From Maratus speciosus (Eukaryota > Arthropoda > Arachnida > Araneae > Salticidae): 64,000 nt of DNA. Of this stretch, positions 1-11,660 are shown piece by piece; within the stretch, counting starts at the first letter, position 1, and the number at the start of each line of letters is the position of its first letter. The position numbers and the translations under genes are program-made. The notes beneath the pieces were generated by a model. It saw nothing but the letters and a program-made list of their open reading frames with translations, did no database searches and was not told the DNA's origin. Where the stretch lies: assembly GCA_963932465.1 (NCBI GenBank), contig OZ010795.1, positions 475,096,806 to 475,160,805 of the forward strand, read 5' to 3'.

Positions 1-430
1 TCGCAATTAAATTAAAAACAATTAATTTTTAATGAATTATTTCAGTGAAAATGTGTTTTATTAATACAATCAACACGTCACACAATTATGCCGCTTAATA
101 ATAAAAAAAAACTAAATTAATTCAGTAATAATACTAATAAAACTATGTTCAATTGTGTCATAAAAACATGATCAATACAATTATATTTATTAAAGAAAAT
201 TTTTACGTCTGTTTTTTTTAAAATACGTTCTCTATTTCTTCGAACATATAGCGAATTAATGAAATAAATGAATATTATAGAACTGAAAAAAGTAACTTAT
301 GTTTGAATTACATATAGCAAGGTTCTAATTGCAAACCACGGCGAAATAACATTTCGTCTAGCTTTTTACATTTGTAGAAAAAACAAATGAAAAAAGAGCA
401 CATCTCTTCCTCTCAGCAAAGGAATGAGGT
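1..430. other. AT-rich DNA, nothing recognised
   Basis: Very AT-rich with short A and T runs. I see no coding potential, terminal repeats or RNA-like sequence on either strand. Confidence 0.6.
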
Positions 431-503
431 TGCTATTCGCTACGCGTACGACGTCACGAACAAAAAAGGGTGCGTAGCGTTGAATTCATCCCCGCGCCAA
501 CCC

Positions 504-1072
504 TTACTCTGGCGATAAAGTGCTCAAAACGTGAGCCTTCTTGAAAAAGCTCCCGGGTTCTCTCCAGATGAGAACACGTATCGAGTCACTGTCCAGATTG
601 AATAGCGACTCATCACTGAAGAGAACCCGCCTCCAACTATCCTCTCTCCATGACAGGTATTCTCGGCACCATGTTAGACGCCGTTTTTTGTGGTTCACAG
701 TCAAAGGAATGCAGACTACAGGGCACCTGGCATACAGGCCACCTGCATTAAGTTTCTGGGTGACTGTTATTCGTGAAATGGATGTTCTTGTTGCATTATA
801 CAGGTGACGAGACAGTTGTGTCGCTGTTACGGACCTATCCCTTTTGGCTAGAAATCTCAAATAACGATCTTCAGCCGGCGTTGTTGCCCTTCTGTGGCCT
901 TCACCGGGTCGGCGGACCACTGTCCCTGTCTCACTGAACTGTTTCCACAGAGTGGACACCATATTTCTCGAAACACCGATGTCATTACAACAGGTAGCCT
1001 ATGATTGGCCGGCCTCGAGTCTTCCAACAATCCGCCATCTTGTGCATCATCTAGATGATGACAACTAGCCAT
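504..1072 (-). pseudogene. Tc1-like transposase, N-terminal part, broken
   Basis: Remnant of a Tc1/mariner-superfamily DDE transposase, an enzyme that cuts and pastes its own element at TA sites. Reading on the minus strand, ATG at 1072 gives MASCHHLDDA. A one-base shift near 1041 then moves into the frame that reads RWRIVGRLEAGQS (helix-turn-helix region), a TAG stop at 999-1001, and NDIGVSRNMVSTLWKQF. From there the frame is open to 504 and includes TTPAEDRYL, the second helix-turn-helix region, a WCREYLSW stretch and VLFSDES, which carries the first catalytic aspartate. After WREPGS the similarity stops, so the second aspartate and the final acidic residue are missing. With the frameshift, the stop and the 3' truncation, it cannot encode an active enzyme. 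The TTPAEDRYL style is common in arachnid Tc1 copies (family knowledge). I could not identify its terminal inverted repeats with confidence. Confidence 0.88.
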
Positions 1073-2010
1073 ACTAACAATTGGTAAACAAAGAAATTCA
1101 AAAAACAAGGATTGGGTTATGCTACGATGTTTCAAAACGTCCTTACGCTACAAGATTCGGCGGTCAAATGAGGTACCTCTGCACAAACGCGATCACAGCG
1201 CCACTGCCTTATGACGACACAGACCACTGCGTGGCAGGTGTGTCCGCGAGGAGCTTAACTATCATCTGATACCTTATTTGCGTATGGGGATAACTTATTT
1301 TGTTTTGTTTTTTTAAAAAACCGTTTGTCCCTTTAATTGTTTTCATCAGTGTACAATACCTCTGTGACATCGCTAAGAGATTATCTCTCGTACTTTTCTG
1401 TGGAATGTTTAACGAGCAGACCGTGTAAAAAAAATACACCTATTATTTGGATCTCCATTAACCAGGGGACCATCAAACATGATTCTCACCGATTTTGATT
1501 AATTTAAAGTATGTTTTAGAGTTCTTATCTCTAATTATTTTTGTGAAAGGATTTCTTCAAATGGGCCTTAGATTTCCAGAAATTAGATGCCGAGGTTTAG
1601 CATACGTTTCAAATACCCATTAGTTTGCAGCTCTCAATGTGTCTTTCGTGGTGTGGACGCAGAAGGCTCGCACGCCACCCGTACGGCCCGAGTTCGATGC
1701 TACCTCTTGACTTTTTTTTTCTTTTTTAATTAATTTTATATTTTAACACTTTACAATTTGATTTAAATTTGATATATATTTGACACTTTGAATTGCTGCA
1801 AATTTGAATTTTTTTTTATTTTCGGAAAAAATATACAATTACGTTTAGGATTTTATTTTTCATGAAAATTTATATGTATTTTATCTAACTTGTAAACTAA
1901 CATAATTACTGACGAAAATCCAAAATATTTTATGTCTAGATTTTTTTTCTAATTATTATTTACATTTATATATATTTATATTTTAAGCAAAGTGCAGAAA
2001 CAATATATCA
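1073..2010. other. Flank of Tc1 remnant, then AT-rich DNA
   Basis: The first ~200 bases are less AT-rich than the surroundings and may be the 5' untranslated part of the Tc1-like element. From about 1690 the sequence is simple and T-rich. No gene seen. Confidence 0.4.
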
Positions 2011-2017
2011 TATATAC

Positions 2018-2180
2018 CGGGTGTCCCAAAAAGGACTGACTGATTTTAAAATTCAATAACTTCCATACGGTGACAGATATTAAAAAAATTCTTGCAGGAG
2101 GGTTATGCATAAAGTCAAAGGTTTTTTTACAGTGATTTTCGATTTTAGTTCGAATTACAAACGATAGATGGCGCTGCGAT
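2018..2180. repeat. Dispersed-repeat edge with GGGTGTCCCAAAAA motif
   Basis: The segment opens with CCGGGTGTCCCAAAAAGG and runs to a GATGGCGCTGCG stretch. Both motifs are typical of the edges of interspersed repeats in arthropods. Only one end is visible, so the class is not assigned. Confidence 0.35.
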
Positions 2181-2720
2181 CAATAGAGGCTAAATTCAGG
2201 CTCGATTTTTGGTACTTCGTGGCCCGGATAATACATTTCCATCTCCTTTTTCTGCATGAAACAACAGAAAGGACCAAAAATCGAGCCTGTATTTGGAGGT
2301 TCATTGGTTAAGTATAAAAGGGGGGAAAGGGGGCAATTGCACCTTAATTTAGATAAATGGGTTTTCATGCAGAATTATCTAATTTAGTTTAATTTTTTTT
2401 CTAGGTTCATTCTAATAAGGAGCTTTTCTGATTAGATTTGAAAGTTCATTGGTTCAGCATAAAGTGAGAAATGGGGGAGCTAATACTCCCCCTTAATTTA
2501 GTGAAATGGTTTTTTCATGCAGAATTATCTGATTTGCTTCAAATTTGGTATACCAGCTTATTATGTTAAGTAGCTTCCCTGATTAGAGTTGGAGGTTCTT
2601 TGGTTAAGTAGAAAGGGGGGCAACGGGGACTGATCCCTTCATTTATTTTTCGAGGGGCATTATTCTTTGAAATAAGAGTAAAATATACAATTAGTGTGAA
2701 TAGCCTGTGAGCTCAATGCC
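2180..2720 (-). repeat. Repeat family R1, about three inverted units plus tail
   Basis: Each unit contains TTAATTTAGATAAATGG, TTTTCATGCAGAATTATC and GGAGGTTCATTGGTTAAG. The same motifs occur in the opposite orientation at 3225-3840 and in this orientation at 36190-36640. The tail from about 2640 (GAGGGGCATTATTC through the CCATCAGTTTAACTGG segment) is also conserved at 36540-36640, so tail and units form one longer dispersed repeat. Confidence 0.8.
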
Positions 2721-2789
2721 ATCAGTTTAACTGGGCAGTTTTCTTTTTATTAGGTTTATTAACACATAACTCTACCCAAACCCGAAAAA

Positions 2790-3180
2790 TAAATTACAAC
2801 AGACCGTACCCCGATCCGAAAAAGACAAAATAATTTCAGTCTACATGCAACCCGACCCGAACCTGAGAGTTCCATTTGAAAAAACCCGAAATCTCGAACC
2901 AAATCTGATAACCAACAAAAATATTCCAAAGATCCATAACCGGATCCGAACAAGAAAAATTAGTTTCCATGGACACGCAACGCTACCAGAACCTAAAAAT
3001 TCCATTCGAAGTCAACCAGAAACCTGTCCCGAACGAAATCTTACCCGCAAAAATATTCCAAAGAACTATAACCCGATGCAAGCTAGACAAAATAATCTCC
3101 GTCTAACCAGCAACCCGATCCGAACCTGAAAGTTCTAATTGAACTCCATCCGAATCCTGGTTGTGGTCGGTTTTAGGGTT
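2790..3180. repeat. ~130-bp minisatellite, about three units
   Basis: Units begin near 2811 (CCCGATCCGAAAAAGAC), 2940 (CGGATCCGAACAAGAAA) and 3071 (CCCGATGCAAGCTAGAC). Each contains the phrase AAAAATATTCCAAAGA and short AACCCGAACC-type submotifs. Spacing is about 130 bases. The array sits exactly between two oppositely oriented blocks of repeat R1. Confidence 0.75.
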
Positions 3181-3224
3181 GACTTCAAATGGAACCTTCA
3201 AGGTCGGATCCGGTTGAAAAAAAA

Positions 3225-3840
3225 ATTAAACTAAATTAGATAATTCTGCATGAAAACCCATTTATCTAAATTAAGGGGAGGGGCAATTGCCCCCTTTTCC
3301 TACCTTTTATACTTAACCAACGAACCTCCAAATCAAATGAAGGAAGCCATATCGTAATAAACTGGTATATCAAATTTGAAGCAAATCGAATAATTCTGTA
3401 TGAAAAACCCATTTATCTAAATTAAGGGGACATTAGCCCCTGTCCCTCCTTTATACTTAACCAATAAATCTCCAAATCTAATCAAGGCAGCTCCTTAACA
3501 TAATAAACCGGTATACGAAATTTGGAACAAATCGAATAACTCTGCATGAAAAACACATTTATCTAAATTAAGGGGGGTAGCCCCCCTTTATACTTAAAAA
3601 TTGAGCTTCCAAATCTAATCAGGGAAGCTCCTTAACACAATAAACTGGTATACCAAATTTGGAGCAAATCGAATATTTCTGCATGAAAAACCCATTTATA
3701 TAAATTAAGGGGGGGGGGGACTAGCCCCACTTTTCCCCCTTTATCCTTAACCAATGAACCCCAAAAACTAATGAGGGAAGCACCTCATCAGAATGAACCT
3801 AGAAAAAAAAATTTGAAGCAAATCGGATATTTCTATCAAG
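3225..3840 (+). repeat. Repeat family R1, tandem array of ~145-bp units
   Basis: Four to five units, recognised by CTGCATGAAAAACCCATTT at about 3243, 3396, 3541 and 3678 with a degenerate end at 3826. Each unit also carries ATTAAGGGG runs, TATACTTAACCAATGAA and CTGGTATACCAAATTTG. Spacing is about 135-155 bases. The array ends in a TCAAGAGTTATCGCG stretch followed by an ACGT-rich simple repeat at 3852-3892. Confidence 0.85.
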
Positions 3841-4072
3841 AGTTATCGCGTTACGTACATACGTAAGTACGTACACACGTACATACAGAATCGGCGGGAA
3901 CATAAGCTCTCAGGCTTTGATATCCTGTGAGCTAAAAATATCACCCTGATCGGATAATAAGTGGTCATTTTTCAATTAGCCTAACGCTTTCTAGGCTCTT
4001 TGCAATAAGCTTGAACAATATCAGGCTAATTGGAAAAAGGGAGATGGATTTTCCAATTAGCCCGGCTCTTTC

Positions 4073-4160
4073 TTTAAGAGGGCTGGTCACTCAGATTCGG
4101 AATTCTCCTCCGTAATGTTAAGTTTATGGGCATTTGATGCATTCGTATACAGAGCGTAAA
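4073..4160 (+). repeat. Dispersed repeat (CTGGTCACTCAGATTCGG)
   Basis: The stretch GAGGGCTGGTCACTCAG through GCATTTGATGCATTCG recurs almost unchanged at 57170-57245. An inverted, diverged piece occurs at 62685-62730. Function unknown. Confidence 0.75.
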
Positions 4161-4199
4161 AAATGAGAATTATTCCAGCGAAATCGTTTTTTACTCTTT

Positions 4200-7100
4200 A
4201 TGTTACAGGAAAATGCTCAGGAAAAAAAAAAAAAAAAGATAGCTCAATTGTAAAAATATTTCGGAAATCAAGGCAATGAAAACTGTTAAAAACTATAGGT
4301 AGGTGAACGAAAAAAGCCAGAAAAATCATTGAAATTTTTAAAAATAAATTTTGAGCGTTACTTTTTATTTTAATTTAAAACTAATTTAAATATTTCCTTT
4401 TTACTTGACAAAGAAAAAACGGAAAATATTAGAAGGCAATAATTTTGTAGGAAAAATCGGCCAAGTGCGAGTATCACTCGCGCACAGAGGGTTCGGTACA
4501 ATCAGTCAATATAGTCGCGAATCCCAAAGTAATAACGTGATTAATTCTAATTAAATTATTCTCTTTTTAACAGTTTGACGTTTATTGCTTTCATTCTACT
4601 ATTGCACATTGCATTACACAATTACACTATATGGCCATTAACAACTGGGCACTTTCAATTTTAGATATTTTGTCGAATATTTAGAAATATGCTTGTCAGT
4701 TTTTCTGGAATTACCGGATTAAAAAGAACAGGTTTGGCCTCATATTTATGAATGTCTATTTGATAAGGGGGACAATTAGGTGGCCAACAAAAAATCAAAG
4801 AAAAAAATAACTTGGGATCACCTTGCAAATTAAAATGCACGAAATGACCTATAGCTGCAGAATACGAATTTGTGGATACAGTACAACATGTTTACTCATT
4901 TTTGTAAGAATAGGACGTATATTCTTGGAGAAATAGCGATTTATTTTAAAAATTAAAAAAATTCATGCATGTTTTTTGCTTATATCACGCAGGGTTTTCA
5001 ACCAAATTTAACGCCAGTTTCAGGAAAATTGGCAAAATGTAGTAGGAACAATATAGTGCAATTGGAATATAAATGCATTAAATATTTTATGAAATATGAG
5101 CAGATATATGAAGTAATTTTTATGTGCGCATGCGCGAATGACAACAAAGACCTTTTTTTTTTTTTACATAATTTAAAATCAAACCCTATGGAGCAACTCC
5201 TAAAAAAATCGAGTCAAATAGCGTGAAAATTCAGAAAGATATCGTCGATAGAGGGAGCAGATTTTTAGTTGCTCTCTAAAAGCAGCTGAATGATAAGAGA
5301 TTTTGCACAAACTGTCATTTTATATTAACTGACTTTCAGAAAAAAGTTAGTATTTAATGAATATCACTGAGTAGATTTGGAACAAATGCTTCGATTTTGA
5401 TACTTCTTTTTATCATATAATAGGCTTGTTCTGATGGTTATCCAAGAAGAAGTAAAGTATCAATAAAAAATGAAAAAAAAAAAAAAAAGAAAATGAAAAT
5501 TTTCAATTTGTGGAATATTATTTGAAAAAAAATACTGATAACTCTCCGACAAATACATAATCTAATAAAAAAACGGTGTTTAGATTTTAAACTGTTTTGA
5601 ATTTTTTATTTATCTCCTTTCGAAAAAAAAAAAAAAAATCAAGATTTAAAATATCTTTGAGTTTTGAAAAATTGCAGCTTTCGATCCCCATCTAATTAAA
5701 AAGATTTTAAAAATAGGCATTTTTTGTAAATGGATTTTAACTTTTTTTCTATATAGATTTCCATATGCAAAGTAAATTCTGTGGAAAGACCCGTTAGAAG
5801 ATTTTGTTTCAGAAGTATTTGTTTATCTTTGAAACAGCGACATTTTCCTTTTTTTCAAGAAACCTTTTGGTAACATCCGACAGCGCTTTTGTCCCGAAGC
5901 TGAAGCTATCACGCATATACTCCTTCCCTTGTTTCCGTGTCAATCAGAATTAAATTTTTTTTCATGACCACGTTTATTTTCAATGTGATATTAAAAATTA
6001 AAAAACATGCTTGAAAATAAAAACTTTTTTTATAATAAATCCTAGTTTTAAAATTATCTTTCAGAAAACGTTCTGTTGTTTAATGATTTCAAGCTTCTTA
6101 GATATAAAATCAAAAGTCAAACAAAAGTGAACGTATACTTACAAGAAAATCGAATTGCAGAATTTTCGTATTATTCAGCGACCTTCATTTGTTTCTGAAT
6201 TGCTTACGTATTACTTGTTCTGTATTCTGCGTTCGTATTAATATTAATTCAGTTACCCCTTTCGTATTTTAATATGTCAAAAATATAGATATCTCCCAGT
6301 TTATTTCAAAACAAACTTAACAAAGTTCTCACGCAAAACACATTAAACTTGACAGCGTATTTTCTGCCAATTTTTCTGGTCATGTTTCAGGAAATTGGAA
6401 ATTTTAAGATAGATGAACAAATATAGTAAACATTGAATGCACTGTCTATTTCTGGTTTAACATTTATCTATAAATTCACATCTAAAAAATTTAAAAAGCG
6501 GTTTCAAATAAATTTTTATTATTTGGACTTGATAAATTACATAATATTGTGAGTGGCTTCGACTTCCAAAGAAGAAGATTTTGCAATTTGTTCGTACATA
6601 TGCTATATTATTAATTCTTCCTTCGCGAAGTTTCATTTTTACATACTAAATTACCGGCATATCCACTAATTTCTTATTCTTTGATAATATAAATTATTAA
6701 TCCTATTAAATTCTCCTTAAATTAATTATTATCTGACTCAATTTACTTAAATATAAAGCTTTTAGTTTATTCCTAAATTGTATCATGATTTCCGACCATT
6801 TCTATTATTTAGTGTGTTTTTAAATGAGGCATTTCTTTTTTTTACTTTTTTATTCCGAGATTCTTTCGCGTGCTGGGGTATTTTTTACTTTAAAATGCGT
6901 CTGCTCCAAATTGACAAGACTCTTTACTTAATCACTCCCATTGGACGTGACGTAGGCTTTGCACATACTCTTTCCTCTCGCATTGGCCAGAGCGCGCGCG
7001 ACGTCATGATTTTGTGTCTTTACGCCCTATGACAAAAAAGCAGATGCATGGATCTTTTCTCAGAAATTGTTCGATTCTTCAACTTTTAACAGCTTTCTGA

Positions 7101-8075
7101 CTGGTAGTTTTCTTGGACAATCGTTTTTATTCTAATTTTACTTCACGATCATACGATGAAACTATTTACCTCTGAGACCGGAACGTATCATGGAAATAAA
7201 GTGGATCGTTTTTGATGTTGTTTTGTTAATAAAAAAATGAAGGTCCAATCTGACTCAATATTTCATAATGGAGAAACTTCCATATATTTCATCCCATTGC
7301 CTATATCAATTCATTCCACGATTTACACTAATGTCTACAACTCTACAGAAATTATTTAATAATGGAGACTCTTCCATAATATTCATTCCATAATATTCAT
7401 TTCTCTAATTTATCTCACTAATTTAGAATTAACAGTAAACCTTCTAATTGAAGAATTGATTTATTAGACTAAAAAATTACACTGGCTGATAACAAAACTA
7501 TTACTGACATTTCTGACGTAGGTAAATATTTCCCAATTCAAAGTTAATACTTTTACACATTTTAAGTTGTGTTTTCATTTTTCAATGTAAGGAGAAATAT
7601 ACTCCTTAATAATATATTTAGATTAGAGAGACTATGTTCTACTCATCTTATAAATAAAAACATTAGTCATTTATGACGCATTAAATCATGATTTTCTTAA
7701 AATGTTCACCTACCCCCTAATATACAATCAGTACGTCCATAATCTTATTTATATTAACCTGGATATGGAGGATGGATGGTGTTGTATGGAAATTTAATGT
7801 TCAATGGTTAATTAATTAATTTATAAAATTAGAATATTATCTTATAATCATGCATAATAAATTAATTACTTCTCTAAATACTGTAGTTGAATCTGTAACA
7901 CTACATTTCAGACTAATATCAACAATTTTGACTCCTTTTTTATCGTTATATTAATTTCATTGTTTTTTAATTATTGAATAATTTCTTCTCTCTATGGGGA
8001 CATTGTTCAAGTATTCTTTACTACAATTCATCCATCCTTACATTTAAACCAATAAGTATATTTTGTCATCTTTAA
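4200..8075. other. AT-rich DNA, no gene recognised
   Basis: About 3.9 kb of AT-rich DNA with scattered A-runs at 4228, 5474 and 5620. Near 4455 there is a CCAAGTGCGAGTATCACTCG phrase that recurs at 51480. The only GC-richer patch is 6935-7030 (GACGTGACGTAGG, GCGCGCGCGACGTCATG). Short open frames here have no recognisable domain, so I call none of them. Confidence 0.5.
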
Positions 8076-8083
8076 CTGTTTAA

Positions 8084-8283
8084 CCCCTTGAGGGGCAAGT
8101 AATTGTTTCTGTAATGTCAAATTCACACCGGAATCTTAAAAAAATTTTATTGCAAAATAACGAAAAGCAATTTTACTACTGTTTTCCACTATAGTTAGAA
8201 AATAAAATTTAATACTAATTTTCTTGTGCAAATCTTCATTAATCGTAGGTGGGATATAATATATCCCACCGCCCCTCAAGGGG
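8084..8283. mobile_element. piggyBac-type MITE, family P1
   Basis: A 200-bp element flanked on both sides by TTAA (8080-8083 and 8284-8287). Ends are CCCCTTGAGGGGC and GCCCCTCAAGGGG, an inverted pair. TTAA target duplication with CCC..GGG ends is the hallmark of piggyBac-superfamily elements. The interior has no coding potential. Related copies are at 12387-12596, 51821-52029 and 61485-61686, sharing the GTGGGAT..ATCCCACC and CAAATCTTCAT segments to different degrees. Confidence 0.88.
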
Positions 8284-8921
8284 TTAAGACTTGTATTATT
8301 ATAATATCCCTTCCCCCATGCTCTGTACAACCCGCAGTATATTCTCTAATCCAGGTAGTCCGGGTTGGATCTCCCTAATATTTAAACAATCACCTTAACA
8401 TAAAAACTAGTTAAAAATGCTCTTTCTCTTGTGAAACTAATGATTTTGGTTTTAAAATTAAAATTAAACCTAACGTTAGAAACATTTTTTATTTATCTTC
8501 AAATGATAAAGTTCATTATTTCTTATCTTTTAATAAAGTTAAATGTTTAATATCTGTGGTTACTCGCTCCAGATTAGGTACACATTAGTGATTAAAGATT
8601 CTGCAAAGTAATTACATTTCTGTGAATTCTTTGAAAAGTTTATATGTGTTTACACACATGATTAAGAAGTTTTTCTCTTTATTTTTTCTTATTACTTGCA
8701 AAATATTTACTAAAGTTATTACATCAACTACCAATCGCAAGTTTATATACAAGTACTTTATTTTTAAAACAGTTAATCTATCTAAAGTACTATATCTAAG
8801 ATAATATATCTAAGATAATACAGTGCTGGAAAAATGTTTAAGACCACGTGCTAATTTTGTTGTTTAGAATAAAATTACGAACAGAGTTATATATCTTGAA
8901 TTCAAAAACACATATATGTAA

Positions 8922-9299
8922 TCTATATAATAAAGGCCTAAGTCATGTGACGGTCATCAACAGTCCGGACTGACTACTTCGCTTTTTATATGCCAGGTGG
9001 CCATTTTAGTACTTGGCGCAGGTGATTAATCGCCAAATATTGTTCCATCGCCATCATTTCATCTATCTTATAATAGTTTAAGTCATGTGACTGTCATAAA
9101 CAATTACGCTTTTCACATGCGCAGCCATTATCCCCTGCGTCCAGCTAACATAAATATACCGAGTTCTTGGCTTCTCTATCAGAATTTTCCAATTTGGCGA
9201 AGGATTGAACAAGTAAATTAAATGATGAATAAAAGTAACATGATACAATGCTTAGCATTACATTTAAGGGAGACCAAACTGGTCGTCAAGGGTGGCTAG
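8922..9299 (+). mobile_element. Short non-autonomous Helitron
   Basis: Starts TCTATATAATAAAGG after an A (8921) and ends GGTGGCTAG before a T (9300). This fits Helitron insertion between A and T with 5' TC and 3' CTRR. A hairpin GACCA-AAC-TGGTC (9272-9284) stands about 11 bases before the terminal CTAG, as in Helitrons. Length is 378 bp. It interrupts the left arm of the Tc1-like element. A related 5' segment occurs at 16703-16915. Confidence 0.82.
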
Positions 9300-9539
9300 T
9301 ATAAAATGTGAAACTAATTCAATTGTAAATGTAGAAAAATATTTTTATTCACAAGTGCTAAAATCGTGTAATGTTAATAAATGGAAATAAGTTTAGGACC
9401 AGTAGCTTTTTTAAAATCTAGCATAATGATATGACGTCCTGACTGTAATATTTTATACAAGAGTCATCTGGTGTTGATTCTTTACATGTTAGTAGTCACT
9501 AGATTTGAAATTTTGGGATATGCAACTGTTGCTTTGAGT

Positions 9540-9694
9540 ATGAGTCGCGGTAAATCATCGACTGAAGAAGAAAAAAGATAAATCATGCCTTTTTCGGATT
9601 GTGGTCTGAGTGAATACCAAATTACCCTAAATATAAATAAATTTAAAACTGTTGTGCACAATTTTCTTTCTGATCCAATGAACTATAGAAGGAA
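9540..9694 (+). pseudogene. Tc1-like transposase, N-terminal exon-like fragment
   Basis: From ATG at 9540 the translation is MSRGKSSTEEEKR, a TAA stop at 9579-9581, then IMPFSDCGLSEYQITLNI and KTVVHNFLSDPMNYRR. This follows the N-terminal helix-turn-helix of Tc1-type transposases (family pattern GKxLTEEEK, KTVVxNFL, DPxxY). The frame stops abruptly at 9694, where a minus-strand Helitron begins. The rest of the gene resumes near 12180. It is therefore a pseudogene broken by both a nonsense mutation and an insertion. Its orientation agrees with the enclosing inverted-repeat element. Confidence 0.82.
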
Positions 9695-9924
9695 CTAGAA
9701 AACAGGAATTCTGCTCTTTCAGAATTTAATGTCGCCCCCGATGAAAAAAATGTATGTATATAAATATAGATAGTCCAGTTTTAAAACTCCAAACACGCGC
9801 TTTTATTTCATATAAAATGACGTCAAACGCATCGCATCCGATAAAGAATTCCTTATTTACGATCCAGTCTTAAACAACATCTAATGTAAACTTTGCATAA
9901 GACGTGATTATCGCTAAATAATGC

Positions 9925-9988
9925 ACACACACACACACACACACACAAAAAAAAAAAAAAAGATTTCGTCATTTAAGAAACTGCTGGA

Positions 9989-10027
<39 letters not shown>

Positions 10028-10042
10028 AAGAAACTGCTGAAC

Positions 10043-10074
<32 letters not shown>

Positions 10075-10110
10075 AAGAAACTGCTGAACAAAAAAAAAAA
10101 AAAAAAAAAT
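9925..10110. repeat. (CA)n plus three A-run repeat units
   Basis: A CA microsatellite (about 9926-9946) is followed by three repeats of TTTAAGAAACTGCTGRAC, each ending in an A-run of roughly 20-30 bases. The single-copy equivalent in the sister Helitron, at 27870-27926, has one such A-run. The unit appears to have been amplified here. Confidence 0.8.
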
Positions 10111-10152
10111 AAATAAATAAAAAAATGTAATTTAATAGATTACAACGACCAT

Positions 10153-10480
10153 TTGGAATTTATTTCGTCCACCAAATTCCGTCGCATCCTCTTCAACAAC
10201 AGATTGCAAAGATCAAACTTCAGACGATCAAAACCTTCATCGATAAACTCTCCAAGTCCCGTTTCGAGAAGAAAAACAGTTTACAAATCGAAAGCACTTC
10301 CACCGAGTCATCCACTGATTGCGACAAATTACCTACGTTGAGCTCAATTTTTCCCGGTTAGAATCGACCGATTGTAAAACGCCGTGGCTAGTGGATTGGA
10401 GCCCCTCGACACATGGCCTTTTACTATCAATCGATTAAACATTAGATTATTTCCTTTTTCGCGTTCGTCTTTTATTCTGT
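10153..10480. other. Helitron interior, no recognisable gene
   Basis: A short open frame (10153-10341, plus) rich in Ser, Arg and Asn lies here, but it shows no domain I recognise. I treat it as non-coding Helitron cargo. Confidence 0.35.
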
Positions 10481-10483
10481 AAT

Positions 10484-10590
10484 CGATTTTCATGGGCTAC
10501 ATAATCAGTTGAAGACCTCGATTTTCATGGGCTACATAATCAGTTGAAGACCTCGATTTTCATGGTTTACATAATGAGTTGCAGACCTCG
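10484..10590. repeat. 35-bp tandem repeat, three copies
   Basis: CGATTTTCATGGGCTACATA starts at 10484 and 10519. A diverged third copy starts at 10554 (CGATTTTCATGGTTTAC). The first two copies are near-identical. Confidence 0.85.
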
Positions 10591-11077
10591 ATTTTTGCTT
10601 TGCAAGACGATTTTCATTTCGGTGTCGCTCTTTGTCTTTGGATTTTTCCATATCTGATAATTTGCGCCTACCCATTTTGTAACTTTTTCAATTTTTAACG
10701 ATTTTATGCCTTTCTATTACCTTTTCAAATAAAAATTCTTCTAAAAGTAAAGAACATCGTTGAATTTCGTTAAAAAAAATAAAATGCGAGCATCATTTGG
10801 CCCCATCCTCGACCGAAAACAACAACCATTTCCAAATGGTTAAAAAAAAAAACAAAAAAAACGACTATCTCATGATTTATATGCCTTTATTTGTTTGTAA
10901 TATTAATGTAGATACTTAAAATTAAATTTAATTTGTAATGGCTCCATGTTTTATCAGAAATCATTCATTTATATTTTTTCAAAATAGCAGGTATTTTACA
11001 CTAGATTAATTTTCACACAATTATTCTAATTGGTAAACAAATCATATTAGATGTAAATTTCCAACTGGGCGAAAAAT

Positions 11078-11151
11078 GTCCGGACCAGGATTCGAACCCG
11101 GGACCTCCTGGCTGAAGCCGCCAGTGCTCTGCCATCTGAGCTATCCCGGAC
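11078..11151 (-). tRNA. tRNA-like SINE head (copy 1), probably not a working tRNA
   Basis: On the minus strand it has an A box (TAGCTCAGATGGCAGAGC) and a B box (GGTTCGAATCC). The acceptor arms GTCCGGG/TCCGGAC, an anticodon stem CTGGC/GCCAG and a T stem all pair. The anticodon loop GGCTTCA lacks the universal U33, and there is one extra base between acceptor and D arm. I therefore read it as a tRNA-derived SINE promoter, not a decoding tRNA. Confidence 0.7.
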
Positions 11152-11586
11152 GATTCTGGTCGAACTTTTTCACCCAGCTAACCTTGAAGATTACAGCATC
11201 TGGTCTGAAACCTGGTTCAGCTCAACAGAATAAATCTCAGGTAATGGAACTCCAGAAATCGCTGGATACGAAATTACACTAGATTAATTTTCACACAATT
11301 ATTCTAATTGGTAAACAAATCATATTAGATGTAAATTTCCAACTGGGCGAAATCCTGGAAATCTTCGAATCCTGGTCCGGACATTTTTCGCCCAGTTGGA
11401 AATTTACATCTAATATGATTTGTTTACCAATTAGAATAATTGTGTGAAAATTAATCTAGTGTAATTTCGTATCCAGCGATTTCTGGAGTTCCATTACCTG
11501 AGATTTATTCTGTTGAGCTGAACCAGGTTTCAGACCAGATGCTGTAATCTTCAAGGTTAGCTGGGTGAAAAAGTTCGACCAGAATC

Positions 11587-11660
11587 GTCCGGGATAGCTC
11601 AGATGGCAGAGCACTGGCGGCTTCAGCCAGGAGGTCCCGGGTTCGAATCCTGGTCCGGAC
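11587..11660 (+). tRNA. tRNA-like SINE head (copy 2, inverted)
   Basis: Exact inverted counterpart of the copy at 11078-11151, with the same A and B boxes and the same unusual anticodon loop. The two copies face away from each other within a palindrome. Confidence 0.7.

Noticed and set aside
2759..3129. Pro/Arg/Asn-rich open frames on both strands
   Set aside because: They arise from the ~130-bp minisatellite and its CCCGAACC submotifs; no domain.
8787..8820. Shared ATATCTAAGATAATATATCT phrase with 27490 as an insertion signature
   Set aside because: AT-rich simple sequence; only one end is adjacent to an element, so it may be chance.
11078..11660. Two functional tRNA genes
   Set aside because: The anticodon loop lacks U33, the acceptor-D junction has an extra base, and both copies sit in a repeated insertion with a target duplication.
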